Positions 47,693 through 55,054 of a stretch of DNA of 64,000 nucleotides are shown here, in pieces; position 1 is the first letter of the stretch, and each line of letters begins with the position of its first letter. This DNA is from JAMHWF01 sp964371405 (GTDB lineage Bacteria; Pseudomonadota; Gammaproteobacteria; Burkholderiales; Burkholderiaceae_C). The translations under genes and the position numbers were made by a program. The stretch spans positions 74,827 to 138,826 of the forward strand of contig CAYJLV010000005.1 in assembly GCA_964371405.1 (NCBI GenBank), in the 5' to 3' direction. The notes beneath the pieces are model-generated. The model worked only from the letters and a program-made list of their open reading frames with translations, ran no database searches and had not been told where the DNA came from.

Positions 47693-48811
47693 TCAGAGCG
47701 CAATGACGAAGTTGCTGAAGCCGCCGTTGCGATCGGCAATGCCGGAGATGGCTTCGTTCACCTTCGAGAGCGGATAGCTCACGTGCTCGAACACCGACAG
47801 GTCGAGCACCCCGGCGGCCGCCATGTCCGCCATCTGCTGACCTTGCGCCGCATCGAACCAGCACGAGCCGATCAGGGTCTGCTGCAGATCCATCATCGTG
47901 TGCAGATCCATCGGCACGTTGCCGGCGGTCGCGCCGATGTTGACGGCCGTCCCGCCGCGTTTGAGGGAACGCATGCCCGCCTGCAGCGTTTCGTGCAGCG
48001 CGCCGGGCCCCATGCAATCGATGAAGACGTCGACGCCTTCGCCGTCCGTCGCGGCTGCTATCCATTTGTCGATCGGCGTGTTGTCGTTCAATGACAGGAC
48101 TTCGATACGCCCGGGATCGAGAGCCTTGACGCGCGCAAGCAAGTCCTGGTTGCGCGCCGTCCCGTAGATCCGGGTCGTGCCCAGGGCCAGAGCCAGCAAC
48201 GCGGCGCCGAGGCCCAAGGTGCCGCTCACGCCATTGATCAGCACAGTCTTGCCGGCTCCGACACCCCCCTTGCGCAGTGCGGCGTAGGCGGTTCCAAGGT
48301 ACCCGAGTCGCGCCGCCTGCTCGTTGGTGACGCTGTCGGGCAGCTTCACGAGCGAATACTGCGGCGCCGTCATGTACTCGCTCAAGCCGGCATATGGGTA
48401 GTCGCGGAAGATGGCCAGAGATTTCTGCGAGAAGCCGAAATAGCCGTTGAAGGTCCAGTACTCGCAATTGGTATGGTCTCCGGCGCGGCAGGCTCGACAA
48501 CCCCCGCACCAGCGCGCCGGATTGACATAGACGCGATCGCCGGGCTTCCACGCATGAACCTGGCTGCCGACTTCGACGATCTCTCCCACGGGATCGAGAC
48601 CGAAAATGGCCGGCAGCGGCGGCAGCGGACGTTCCGGGAACCACGTGGTCCAGTTCTTCAGGATGTTTCCCAGGTTGGGAACGATGCCGCAGGTGCGCAC
48701 CCGCACGAGCACGTCGTTGCTGCGCGGGCTCGGCACCTCCAGTTCCTCGATCAGCATCGGCCCGCCGACTTCGTGCATTCGCGCGGCCTTCATCTTCTTC
48801 GGCACACCCAT
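47693..48811 (-). CDS. Zinc-type alcohol dehydrogenase-like (MDR) oxidoreductase
   Basis: This 372-residue medium-chain dehydrogenase/reductase has a GroES-like N-terminal domain with FGLDPVGEIVEVGSQVHAWKPGDRV. The four-Cys structural zinc lobe is CGGCRACRAGDHTNC. The Rossmann part is INGVSGTLGLGAALLALALG. The usual catalytic-zinc Cys lies in TCGIVPN, but the neighbouring His/Glu pattern is not canonical, so the substrate is unclear. It is the last gene of the leftward aromatic-acid operon and probably acts on a benzylic alcohol/aldehyde or a side-chain ketone; that role is inferred from context. Confidence 0.87.
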   Translation of the reverse strand: MGVPKKMKAARMHEVGGPMLIEELEVPSPRSNDVLVRVRTCGIVPNLGNILKNWTTWFPERPLPPLPAIFGLDPVGEIVEVGSQVHAWKPGDRVYVNPARWCGGCRACRAGDHTNCEYWTFNGYFGFSQKSLAIFRDYPYAGLSEYMTAPQYSLVKLPDSVTNEQAARLGYLGTAYAALRKGGVGAGKTVLINGVSGTLGLGAALLALALGTTRIYGTARNQDLLARVKALDPGRIEVLSLNDNTPIDKWIAAATDGEGVDVFIDCMGPGALHETLQAGMRSLKRGGTAVNIGATAGNVPMDLHTMMDLQQTLIGSCWFDAAQGQQMADMAAAGVLDLSVFEHVSYPLSKVNEAISGIADRNGGFSNFVIAL

Positions 48812-48835
48812 TTGTCGTCTCCTTGTTCCGGGGAG

Positions 48836-49369
48836 CTATCGATCCGTCTCGAGGGGAAGCATCACGACTGCGACGAGCGCAGGCTCCTCTCCGCGGACGA
48901 TCCAGTCGTGATTGGTTCCTCGCTGGACCAGCACGTCGCCGGCTTTCAACGTGACCTCGCCCTCGTCGAGCAGGAGCGTGACTTCGCCGCGCATCACGAT
49001 GGCGTAGTCGATGGTCCTGGTCTTGTGCATCCCGGGCGAACGCGTGGTGTCGACGCGGCAATGGGACGCTCCCATGCCGGCGAACAGATCCCGGAAAAAG
49101 GCATTCAGTTGCTCGGTCGTGAGATCCGCCATGACCCGCTGAGGAGGAAGCTCGATCACCCGGAACACCGACCCGTCGCCCGGCGGCTCCAGGCGATGTT
49201 CGGCCCGCGCGGCATCGGCGTCGGCTCCATCCACAGCGCGTGCTCCGTCGGTGGTCCACACATACCGGTCGTGCGGCACCGCACCCGTCGGCAACGGTCC
49301 GTCGAAGGCGACGCATGACTTGCCGGAATCGTTGTGGCCGGTGACAACGCGGCGGATGGGCGTTTGCAT
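48836..49369 (-). CDS. Cupin-domain protein of the aromatic-acid operon
   Basis: This 177-residue protein has a C-terminal cupin with HKTRTIDYAIVMRGEVTLLLDEGEVTLKAGDVLVQRGTNHDW as the two cupin motifs (His, Glu, His positions kept). It lacks a signal peptide. The N-terminal part contains RRVVTGHNDSGKSCVAFDG, a feature common to a family of small cupins found in aromatic-degradation operons. It lies 24 bases from the alcohol dehydrogenase gene and 93 from the Bug gene. Enzymatic versus structural role unknown. Confidence 0.85.
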   Translation of the reverse strand: MQTPIRRVVTGHNDSGKSCVAFDGPLPTGAVPHDRYVWTTDGARAVDGADADAARAEHRLEPPGDGSVFRVIELPPQRVMADLTTEQLNAFFRDLFAGMGASHCRVDTTRSPGMHKTRTIDYAIVMRGEVTLLLDEGEVTLKAGDVLVQRGTNHDWIVRGEEPALVAVVMLPLETDR

Positions 49370-49462
49370 GCAAGGTCCTTCCTGGCGGAGGAGGGCGGAT
49401 CTCGGGTTGTGCCGACCCTCGCCCGGATGAGCGGCGAGGCCGGCGGCTTCAGCGAGGCCGGG

Positions 49463-50434
49463 TCACTGGCGCTCGATGTTCGCGTCGGTGATCACTCGGT
49501 TCCAACGACGCACCTCGTCGCCGATGCGAGTGCGCAGCTCGTCGGGCGTGCTGCCTTTGACCTCGCTGCCCGCGGCCTCGATCGCAGCGCGTACTTCAGG
49601 ACTCCCGATGGCGTGCTGCACTTCGCTGGACAACCGAACGATCACCTGCTGCGGCACACCCGCGGTGGTCCCGATTCCCAGCCAGGAGCCGACGTCGAAA
49701 CCGGCAATGCCGCTCTCGGCAACCGTCGGGGCGTCGGGCAACGATTTCCATCGCGTCGCACCGGTGACGGCCAGCGCCCTGAGCTTGCCGGCTCTGATGT
49801 GCGGCAGCACCGCAGTGGGAGGGGCGACGACGAAATCGACCTCGCCCCCGAGCAATGCCACGGTGGCCGCGGCGTCCCCCTTGTAGGGCACGTGCAGGAA
49901 CTTGGCGCCGGCGCTGCTGGACAGCAGTTCGCCGGTCAGGTGTTGCGTCGTGCCGATGCCGGCCGAGGCGAAGCTCACCGAGCCGGACTTGGCCTTGTCT
50001 CGCTGAATCAACGCCTGCAGCGCGGCGTCGCCGTCGGATCGCACCGCGATCACGAACGGGAAGACCGATACGGTGGAGATCGGCTGGAAGCTCTCGACCG
50101 GGTGAAAGCTGAGTTTCTTGTACAGCGCTCCGGAGACTGCGTGGCCGCCGGTCATCAGCAGCAGCGTGTAGCCGTCCGGCGGCGCCTTGGCGACGATGTC
50201 CGAGGCGATCGTGCCGCCGGCTCCCGGCTTGGCTTCGACGATGACCATCTTGCCCAGGCTCTTGGACATTTCCTGCGCCAGGATGCGTGCGATGGTGTCG
50301 GCATTGCCGCCCGGCGCGAAGCCTTGGACGATCTTCAGCGTGCGGTTGGGATAGTCCTGCGCGACTGCCGAACCGGCCAGCGCGAGTGACGCGAGGGCGG
50401 CGCCCAGCGCTGCGACGAGGGTTCTTTTCTTCAC
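49463..50434 (-). CDS. Bug-family substrate-binding protein of the aromatic-acid operon
   Basis: This 323-residue TctC-like periplasmic protein has a Sec signal (about 1-25, SLALAGSAVAQ), then IVQGFAPGGNADTIARILAQ, VEAKPGAGGTIAS and HVPYKGDAAATVALLGGEVDF. It is embedded within catabolic genes, so the ligand is plausibly a hydroxycinnamate or a related phenolic acid. Bug proteins for aromatic acids are known in Burkholderiales, but the link here is by position only. Confidence 0.93.
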   Translation of the reverse strand: MKKRTLVAALGAALASLALAGSAVAQDYPNRTLKIVQGFAPGGNADTIARILAQEMSKSLGKMVIVEAKPGAGGTIASDIVAKAPPDGYTLLLMTGGHAVSGALYKKLSFHPVESFQPISTVSVFPFVIAVRSDGDAALQALIQRDKAKSGSVSFASAGIGTTQHLTGELLSSSAGAKFLHVPYKGDAAATVALLGGEVDFVVAPPTAVLPHIRAGKLRALAVTGATRWKSLPDAPTVAESGIAGFDVGSWLGIGTTAGVPQQVIVRLSSEVQHAIGSPEVRAAIEAAGSEVKGSTPDELRTRIGDEVRRWNRVITDANIERQ

Positions 50435-50467
50435 GGTGTTTCCTTGTTTCGTGTTTCGTGTTGCGGG

Positions 50468-51088
50468 TCAGCTCTCGAGCGGCTTACCGGCCAGCCACGC
50501 CGCACCGCGCGCGTAAAGCCGTTGCACCGTCTCGCCCTTGAGCATCGGCATGTCGGGCTTGACCTGAAAACCGATCTTGGTCTGCAGGTAGGCCAGATGC
50601 CGGTAGCCCTCCGGGAAGCTCGCAAGCAGAGTCGGATCGAGGTCCGGCCGGGCCGTCGGGTCGACCGGGTCGAGGCGATCCTTCTCGTAGATCGGCTGGC
50701 GCAGCAGGAGCGCCCAGGCACCGCGGTGCTTGACGAAGAAGTCGTAGAAGCGGCCCGTGCACACCACGTCGCACGGCACGCCGTCGACCGGTGCGCGTTG
50801 CGAGATCGTCATCTTGGTTTGGGCGATCGCGCGTTCGCCTGCGATGTCGATCGCCGAGCCGCCCAGGAAGTGCAGGATGCTCACTCCCTTGTCCCAGCCC
50901 TCCCGGGTGACTTCGATGAAGCGCTCGGCCGAGCCCTGAAACCAGGTCGCCATCATCACGCCGTCGGGGTGCCAGACGGTGCGAAAGCGCTCCCAGTCCC
51001 CGGCGTCGCGCCAGAGCGCCCAGTTCTCGACGACCTCGCGAATTCGCATCCGCTCGAACAGCGTTTCGAAGGATTCCTTCTCTTGCAT
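50468..51088 (-). CDS. SnoaL/NTF2-like domain protein
   Basis: This 206-residue protein has an NTF2-like cone-barrel domain in about residues 8-140 (IREVVENWALWRDAGDWERFRTVWHPDGVMMATWFQGSAERF), typical of SnoaL-like proteins in aromatic and polyketide pathways. A C-terminal extension of about 65 residues is richer in Pro/Lys/Leu. No signal peptide. It lies 18 bases after the vanillin-type dehydrogenase gene and 34 before the Bug gene. Such domains may isomerise, dehydrate or bind aromatics; the precise role cannot be inferred. Confidence 0.82.
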   Translation of the reverse strand: MQEKESFETLFERMRIREVVENWALWRDAGDWERFRTVWHPDGVMMATWFQGSAERFIEVTREGWDKGVSILHFLGGSAIDIAGERAIAQTKMTISQRAPVDGVPCDVVCTGRFYDFFVKHRGAWALLLRQPIYEKDRLDPVDPTARPDLDPTLLASFPEGYRHLAYLQTKIGFQVKPDMPMLKGETVQRLYARGAAWLAGKPLES

Positions 51089-51105
51089 GGTGATGGCTCC
51101 CGACC

Positions 51106-52554
51106 TCAGAAGGGGTAGTGCTGCCCGGGCGACTCGATGGTCAGCCAGCGCAGTTCGGTGAACTCGTCGATCACGGCTCGCCCGCCGAAGCGCCCGTAGC
51201 CGCTGGCCTTGGTGCCGCCGAAAGGAGCCTGTGCTTCGTCCTGCACGGTCGGCCCGTTGATGTGGCAGCTGCCGGAATCGATGCGCATGGCCACCGACAG
51301 CGCCCGATTGACATCGCGCCCGAAGACTGCGGCGGACAAGCCGTACTCCGTGTCGTTGGCCAGGCGGACGGCATCTTCGACACCGTGTGCGCGCACGACG
51401 CAGGTCACCGGCCCGAAGGTCTCCTCGTCGTACACGCGCATGTCGCGAGTGACCTTGTCGAGGATCGTCGCCTGCATGAACGGGCCGTCGACCCGGCCGC
51501 CGGTGACGAGCACGGCGCCTTGACGCACCGACTCGTCGATCAGTCCGGACAGGCGCTTCGACGACTCGCCCGTGATCAGTGGCCCGATGACGCAGGCGCC
51601 CTTGCGCGGGTCACCCACCGGCAGCTTGGCCGCGCGTGCAGCGAGCCGGGCGACGAACGCATCGCCGACGCTGTCGTCGACGACGATTCGCTCCGTCGAC
51701 ATGCACACCTGACCCTGGTAGACGAAAGCGCCGAAGATCGCTGCGTTGACGGCCTCGTCGATGTCGGCATCGTCGAGCACGACCAGCGGCGACTTGCCGC
51801 CCAGTTCGAGCAGCACGGGCTTGAGGTGACGGCCGGCGGTCTCGGCGATGATGCGGCCGACACGGCTGGAGCCGGTGAAGTTCACGCGCCGCACCGCACG
51901 GTGGGCGATCAGCGCGCCGACCACTTCCTGGGCGTCATTCGGCGCGTTGGTGACGACGTTGAGCACGCCCTTGGGCAGGCCGGCCTCGCGCATCACCTGG
52001 GCGATCAGAAGGTGGGTGCCGGGGCTGAACTCGGAGGCTTTGAGCACCACGCAGTTGCCGCAGGCCAACGGGTAGGCGATCGCCCGCGTGGCGAGGATGA
52101 CGGGCCCGTTCCACGGCGCGATGCTGAGCACGACGCCGACCGGCTGGCGCACGGTCATGGAGAGCGTGCCGGGTTTGTCGGTGGGGATCGTCTCGCCCTG
52201 GATCTGTGTGGTCAGAGAGGCCGCCTCGCGCAGGATGCCGGCCGCGAGGTGGACGTTGAACCCGGCCCACCCTTGCGATGCGCCGATCTCGCGGGCCATC
52301 ACCGCGGCGAAGTCCTCGGTGCGGGCTTCGAGCAGGTCGGCGGCCTTGAGCAGCAGTCGTCTGCGTTCGGTCGGGCCGATGGCCGACCATGCCGGGAAGG
52401 CCGCCGCTGCCGCGTCGGCGGCAGCGACTGCATCGCTGACCTGCGCTGCAGCGGCACGAGTCGCGACCTCGCCGCTGACCGGGTCATGGCGCACGAAGGT
52501 TGCGCCCCCGGCAGCCGGGATGTCGTCGTTGTCGATGAAGAGTCTGGTTTCCAC
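51106..52554 (-). CDS. Vanillin/salicylaldehyde-type aldehyde dehydrogenase
   Basis: This 482-residue NAD-dependent ALDH has the substrate/cofactor region SIAPWNGPVILATRAIAYPLACGN, catalytic base Glu250 (LLELGGKSP) and nucleophile Cys284 (GQVCMSTER). Its C-terminus EFTELRWLTIESPGQHYPF is characteristic of the vanillin/benzaldehyde/salicylaldehyde group (Vdh, NahF). It lies directly after the hydroxycinnamoyl-CoA hydratase/lyase gene (33 bases), whose product would be the aromatic aldehyde. The pair would convert feruloyl- or coumaroyl-CoA to vanillate or 4-hydroxybenzoate. Whether substrate is vanillin or 4-hydroxybenzaldehyde is not determinable. Confidence 0.9.
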   Translation of the reverse strand: METRLFIDNDDIPAAGGATFVRHDPVSGEVATRAAAAQVSDAVAAADAAAAAFPAWSAIGPTERRRLLLKAADLLEARTEDFAAVMAREIGASQGWAGFNVHLAAGILREAASLTTQIQGETIPTDKPGTLSMTVRQPVGVVLSIAPWNGPVILATRAIAYPLACGNCVVLKASEFSPGTHLLIAQVMREAGLPKGVLNVVTNAPNDAQEVVGALIAHRAVRRVNFTGSSRVGRIIAETAGRHLKPVLLELGGKSPLVVLDDADIDEAVNAAIFGAFVYQGQVCMSTERIVVDDSVGDAFVARLAARAAKLPVGDPRKGACVIGPLITGESSKRLSGLIDESVRQGAVLVTGGRVDGPFMQATILDKVTRDMRVYDEETFGPVTCVVRAHGVEDAVRLANDTEYGLSAAVFGRDVNRALSVAMRIDSGSCHINGPTVQDEAQAPFGGTKASGYGRFGGRAVIDEFTELRWLTIESPGQHYPF

Positions 52555-52586
52555 GGAGATACCTCGTCAGTGGCCAAGGGCCGAAA

Positions 52587-53438
52587 TCAGCGCTGGTAGT
52601 TGCTCAGCCCCGGCCGATACGTCTGGTCATCGAGGAACTGCTTCATCCCCTTCTCGCGGCCGCGCTCCGGGTCGGACGCGTAGGTGTCGCCGGCCCGCGC
52701 ATACAGGTAGTCTTCGGCAGCGTCCCAGCTCATTTCCTTGACGCGGCGATAAGCCAGCTTGATCGACGCGGCGATGTGCGGGTTCTTCTCCAGCAACTTG
52801 GCGGCGATCGAGCGGGTGCGCTCGCGCAGCGTGGCGCGCGGCACCGCTTCATTGACCAGCCGCATCGCGGCGGCTTGGCGGCCGTCGAAGGTGTCGCCGG
52901 TCAGCAGGTAGTACATCGCGTCGCTGGTGTTCATCTTCTCGGCCACCGCGCGCACCACGTTGCCGGCCGGGATGATCCCCCAGTTGATTTCCGACAGGCC
53001 GAACACGGCCTCCTCGGCTGCCACCGCGATGTCGCACGAGGCAAGCGGCGTGAAAGCGCCGCCGAAGCACCAGCCGTTGACCATCGCGATCGTGGGCTTG
53101 GGGAAATACATCAGCCGGCGCCACTGCCAGGTCATCGAGTCGCGGCGCACGCGCATGACCTCGATCGGCGTGGCCTTGTCGGTTTCGCGGAAGTACTCCT
53201 TGATGTCCATGCCGGCCGAGAACGACTCGCCGGCACCCGTGAGCACGAGCACGCGGCAACGGTCGTCGACCTCCAGCGCGTCGAGCACCCGGAGCATCTC
53301 GCGGTTCAGCTCGGGGCTCATTGCATTGCGCTTCTCGGGGCGGTTCAGCGTCACCCAGGCGATTCCGTCGTCGAACTCGACTCGAACGTTGACGCCACCG
53401 GGAACGGGTTGCTCGGCGGGTTGACTGGCTTGGGTCAT
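52587..53438 (-). CDS. ech: p-Hydroxycinnamoyl-CoA hydratase/lyase (feruloyl-CoA hydratase/aldolase)
   Basis: This 283-residue crotonase-fold enzyme hydrates and cleaves feruloyl-/4-coumaroyl-CoA to aldehyde plus acetyl-CoA. The family-specific signature is near identical to Pseudomonas HCHL: GMDIKEYFRE (77-86), KPTIAMVNGWCFGGAFTPL, GLSEINWG with catalytic Glu150, and GMKQFLDDQTYRPGL at the C-terminus. EDYLYA at 242-247 carries the conserved substrate-binding tyrosines. The ATG at 53438 has an AGGAG ribosome site; the upstream in-frame extension crosses the promoter and is excluded. It is the first gene of the leftward operon. Confidence 0.92.
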   Translation of the reverse strand: MTQASQPAEQPVPGGVNVRVEFDDGIAWVTLNRPEKRNAMSPELNREMLRVLDALEVDDRCRVLVLTGAGESFSAGMDIKEYFRETDKATPIEVMRVRRDSMTWQWRRLMYFPKPTIAMVNGWCFGGAFTPLASCDIAVAAEEAVFGLSEINWGIIPAGNVVRAVAEKMNTSDAMYYLLTGDTFDGRQAAAMRLVNEAVPRATLRERTRSIAAKLLEKNPHIAASIKLAYRRVKEMSWDAAEDYLYARAGDTYASDPERGREKGMKQFLDDQTYRPGLSNYQR

Positions 53439-53474
53439 GAGACGGCTCCTGGAGGGTGTGGAATCGGATGTGCT

Positions 53475-53488
53475 ACCGACCGGTCGGT
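53475..53488. promoter_or_regulatory. Perfect palindromic operator ACCGACCGGTCGGT, ech side
   Basis: The 14-base sequence is its own reverse complement. It is 12 bases beyond the leftward -10 box and 37 bases before the ech start, where a bound repressor would block initiation. The tetramer unit GGTC/GACC is typical of TetR operators. A near copy lies at 53626-53639. The tetR gene is two genes away on the rightward side. Confidence 0.75.
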
Positions 53489-53499
53489 CGGTTTGCGTG

Positions 53500-53529
53500 A
53501 TACTAGGCCGTTGCTCCAAAGCCTGTCAA
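53500..53529 (-). promoter_or_regulatory. Leftward promoter for the ech operon
   Basis: On the minus strand, a perfect TTGACA (bases 53529-53524) is followed after 18 bases by TAGTAT (53505-53500). It points at ech and is the only strong -35 match on that side. A palindromic operator follows immediately. Confidence 0.7.
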
Positions 53530-53584
53530 GCATCTTCGGGATCAGGGTTTTCCTCCTATGTAAGAGCGACATGCATCGACTGCC

Positions 53585-53613
53585 TTGACAGCGCGATTCT
53601 GGCTCGGCATGAT
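53585..53613 (+). promoter_or_regulatory. Rightward promoter for nitroreductase-tetR-ligase-dehydrogenase genes
   Basis: TTGACA (53585-53590), 17 bases, CATGAT (53608-53613). It mirrors the leftward promoter and points at the nitroreductase gene. The second palindromic site begins 12 bases after the -10 box. The arrangement on the two sides is symmetrical. Confidence 0.68.
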
Positions 53614-53625
53614 GAATGCAAACCG

Positions 53626-53639
53626 ACCGACCGGTAGGT
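53626..53639. promoter_or_regulatory. Second palindromic operator, nitroreductase side
   Basis: ACCGACCGGTAGGT differs from the site at 53475-53488 in a single base. It lies 12 bases beyond the rightward -10 box, at the expected transcription start. It is preceded by a further GACC unit. Both sites are probably bound by the TetR protein encoded at 54293. Confidence 0.7.
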
Positions 53640-53696
53640 ACATCGAGAACCTCAAAGACGCTTGTCGGCCTTGAATCGAACCCAGGAAGCAAGCCC

Positions 53697-54296
53697 ATGG
53701 ATGCATCGGACGAGGACGGCATGGAGTGGGAACGGCGGCTGTTCCGCGACGCACGATCCTTCAACAACTGGCGGGCTGAGCCCGTGCCCGAGAGCTTGCT
53801 GCGCGAGGCCTACGATCTGGCCAAGTTCGGCCCCACCAGCGCCAACTGCTCGCCCATGCGCATCGTGTTCGTCACTTCTGCGCCGGGAAAGACGAGATTG
53901 CTGGAGGCGCTCAACCCGGGCAATGTCGAGAAGACGCGCGCCGCACCGGTGACTGCGGTGCTCGGCTACGACCTGCGCTTCTATGAGCGCATGCCCGAGC
54001 TGTTCCCGCACAACCCGAAGGCAGGCGCCAGATTCGCGACCGATGCCGCGATGGCAGAGGAAACTGCCTTTCGCAATGCCTCGCTGCAGGGCGGCTACTT
54101 CATCCTCGCGGCGCGCGGCCTGGGTATCGACTGCGGGCCGATGTCGGGCTTCGATCGCGGCAAGGTCGAAGCAGCGTTCTTCCCGGGCGGGCAGGTGCGG
54201 GTGAACTTCCTGTGCAACCTCGGTTACGGCGACCGCAGCAGCCTGTTCGGCCGCCATCCGCGCCTGACCTTCGAAGACGTATGCTCGTTCGCATGA
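53697..54296 (+). CDS. Nitroreductase-family flavoprotein (RutE/malonic semialdehyde reductase-like)
   Basis: This 199-residue FMN-dependent oxidoreductase has an N-terminal FMN loop RSFNNWRAEPVPESLL, then a KFGPTSANCSPMRIVFV binding segment and a C-terminal NLGYGDRSSLFGRHPRL. It resembles RutE (3-hydroxypropionate/malonic semialdehyde reductase) more than NfsB. AGGAAG precedes the ATG at 53697. It is the first gene of the rightward operon and overlaps the TetR gene by four bases (ATGA at 54293-54296). Role in aromatic-acid metabolism is unclear; reduction of an unsaturated or aldehyde intermediate is possible. Confidence 0.87.
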   Translation: MDASDEDGMEWERRLFRDARSFNNWRAEPVPESLLREAYDLAKFGPTSANCSPMRIVFVTSAPGKTRLLEALNPGNVEKTRAAPVTAVLGYDLRFYERMPELFPHNPKAGARFATDAAMAEETAFRNASLQGGYFILAARGLGIDCGPMSGFDRGKVEAAFFPGGQVRVNFLCNLGYGDRSSLFGRHPRLTFEDVCSFA

Positions 54297-54988
54297 GATC
54301 CCCGGAACACTCCAGCCGCGCAAGCCTTCCCGCCCGGAACGACGGCGAAGCTGCGCCGCCATCGCCTGCCCCGGCACGACGCGCATCGGCTGAGCCGGTT
54401 CCGGAGGCCGAACTCGGCCGCGCCGACGAGATCGCGCGCATCGCGATGCAGTTGTTCCTCGAACGCGGGTACGACAACACCCCGATGGCGCTGATCGCGC
54501 GCGCCGCCGGGCTCACCAAGGCCGGCCTCTACCACCACTTCGAGAGCAAGGAAGACATCCTCTACGCCGTCCACAAGACGGGGACGGAGCGCAACCTGCT
54601 TCCCATCATCGAGCGCGCCGAGCCGATCGCCGACCCCGAACAGCGGCTGCGAACCTTCCTGTTGGAGCACGCGCGGCAGCTGACCCGCGACCCGACCGCG
54701 GCCGTCCAGATCACCGAAGCACGGCGGCTGTCGAGGAAGCACTTCCGGGAGATCCAGGACTGCTGGCAACGAAGCTACGAGCTGGTGCGCGGTGCGATCG
54801 CAGAGCTGCAGCAGCAGGGCCGGTGCTCCAAGCAGGTCAATCCGGCCTTCGCCGCCTTCGCGGCGCTGGGGAGCACGAGCTGGATCGTCCACTGGTTCGA
54901 CTACTCGCGCCCCATGGCCGGCGAGGAAGTTGCCAACACTGTGGTCGAGATCTTCATCAAAGGCCTGCTGGCCGTGGAGCAGGCATGA
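54293..54988 (+). CDS. TetR-family regulator of the hydroxycinnamate locus
   Basis: This 231-residue protein has an extended N-terminus (about 40 residues, Ala/Pro/Arg-rich) before the TetR helix-turn-helix (IARIAMQLFLERGYDNTPMALIARAAGLTKAGLYHHFESKEDIL). The ligand-binding domain is of the TetR_C group usual for acyl-CoA-responsive regulators. I use the ATG at 54293, which overlaps the nitroreductase stop; an in-frame ATG at 54281 is equally possible. It is the natural candidate to bind the twin palindromes at 53475 and 53626, so it would regulate both arms. The effector is probably a CoA thioester, by analogy. Confidence 0.9.
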   Translation: MRSPEHSSRASLPARNDGEAAPPSPAPARRASAEPVPEAELGRADEIARIAMQLFLERGYDNTPMALIARAAGLTKAGLYHHFESKEDILYAVHKTGTERNLLPIIERAEPIADPEQRLRTFLLEHARQLTRDPTAAVQITEARRLSRKHFREIQDCWQRSYELVRGAIAELQQQGRCSKQVNPAFAAFAALGSTSWIVHWFDYSRPMAGEEVANTVVEIFIKGLLAVEQA

Positions 54989-54995
54989 GACCGCA

Positions 54996-55051
54996 CGGCC
55001 GCCCGAAGGGCGAATTCCCCCTCGGGGGGCGGCGCGCGGCGCCTTGGGGGC
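54996..55051 (+). repeat. Dispersed GC-rich intergenic repeat, copy B
   Basis: The sequence between the tetR stop and ligand start aligns with the reverse complement of 14541-14601 (CGGCCGC, CCGAAGG, GGGGGGC, ending GGGGGC). The CCGAAGGGCG / CCCCC...GGGGG elements can form hairpins. It fills the whole 66-base gap. Confidence 0.55.
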
Positions 55052-55054
55052 CTC

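Noticed and set aside
54996..55051. Short frame across the gap before the acyl-CoA ligase
   Set aside because: The sequence is a palindromic repeat shared with another intergenic site, not a gene.
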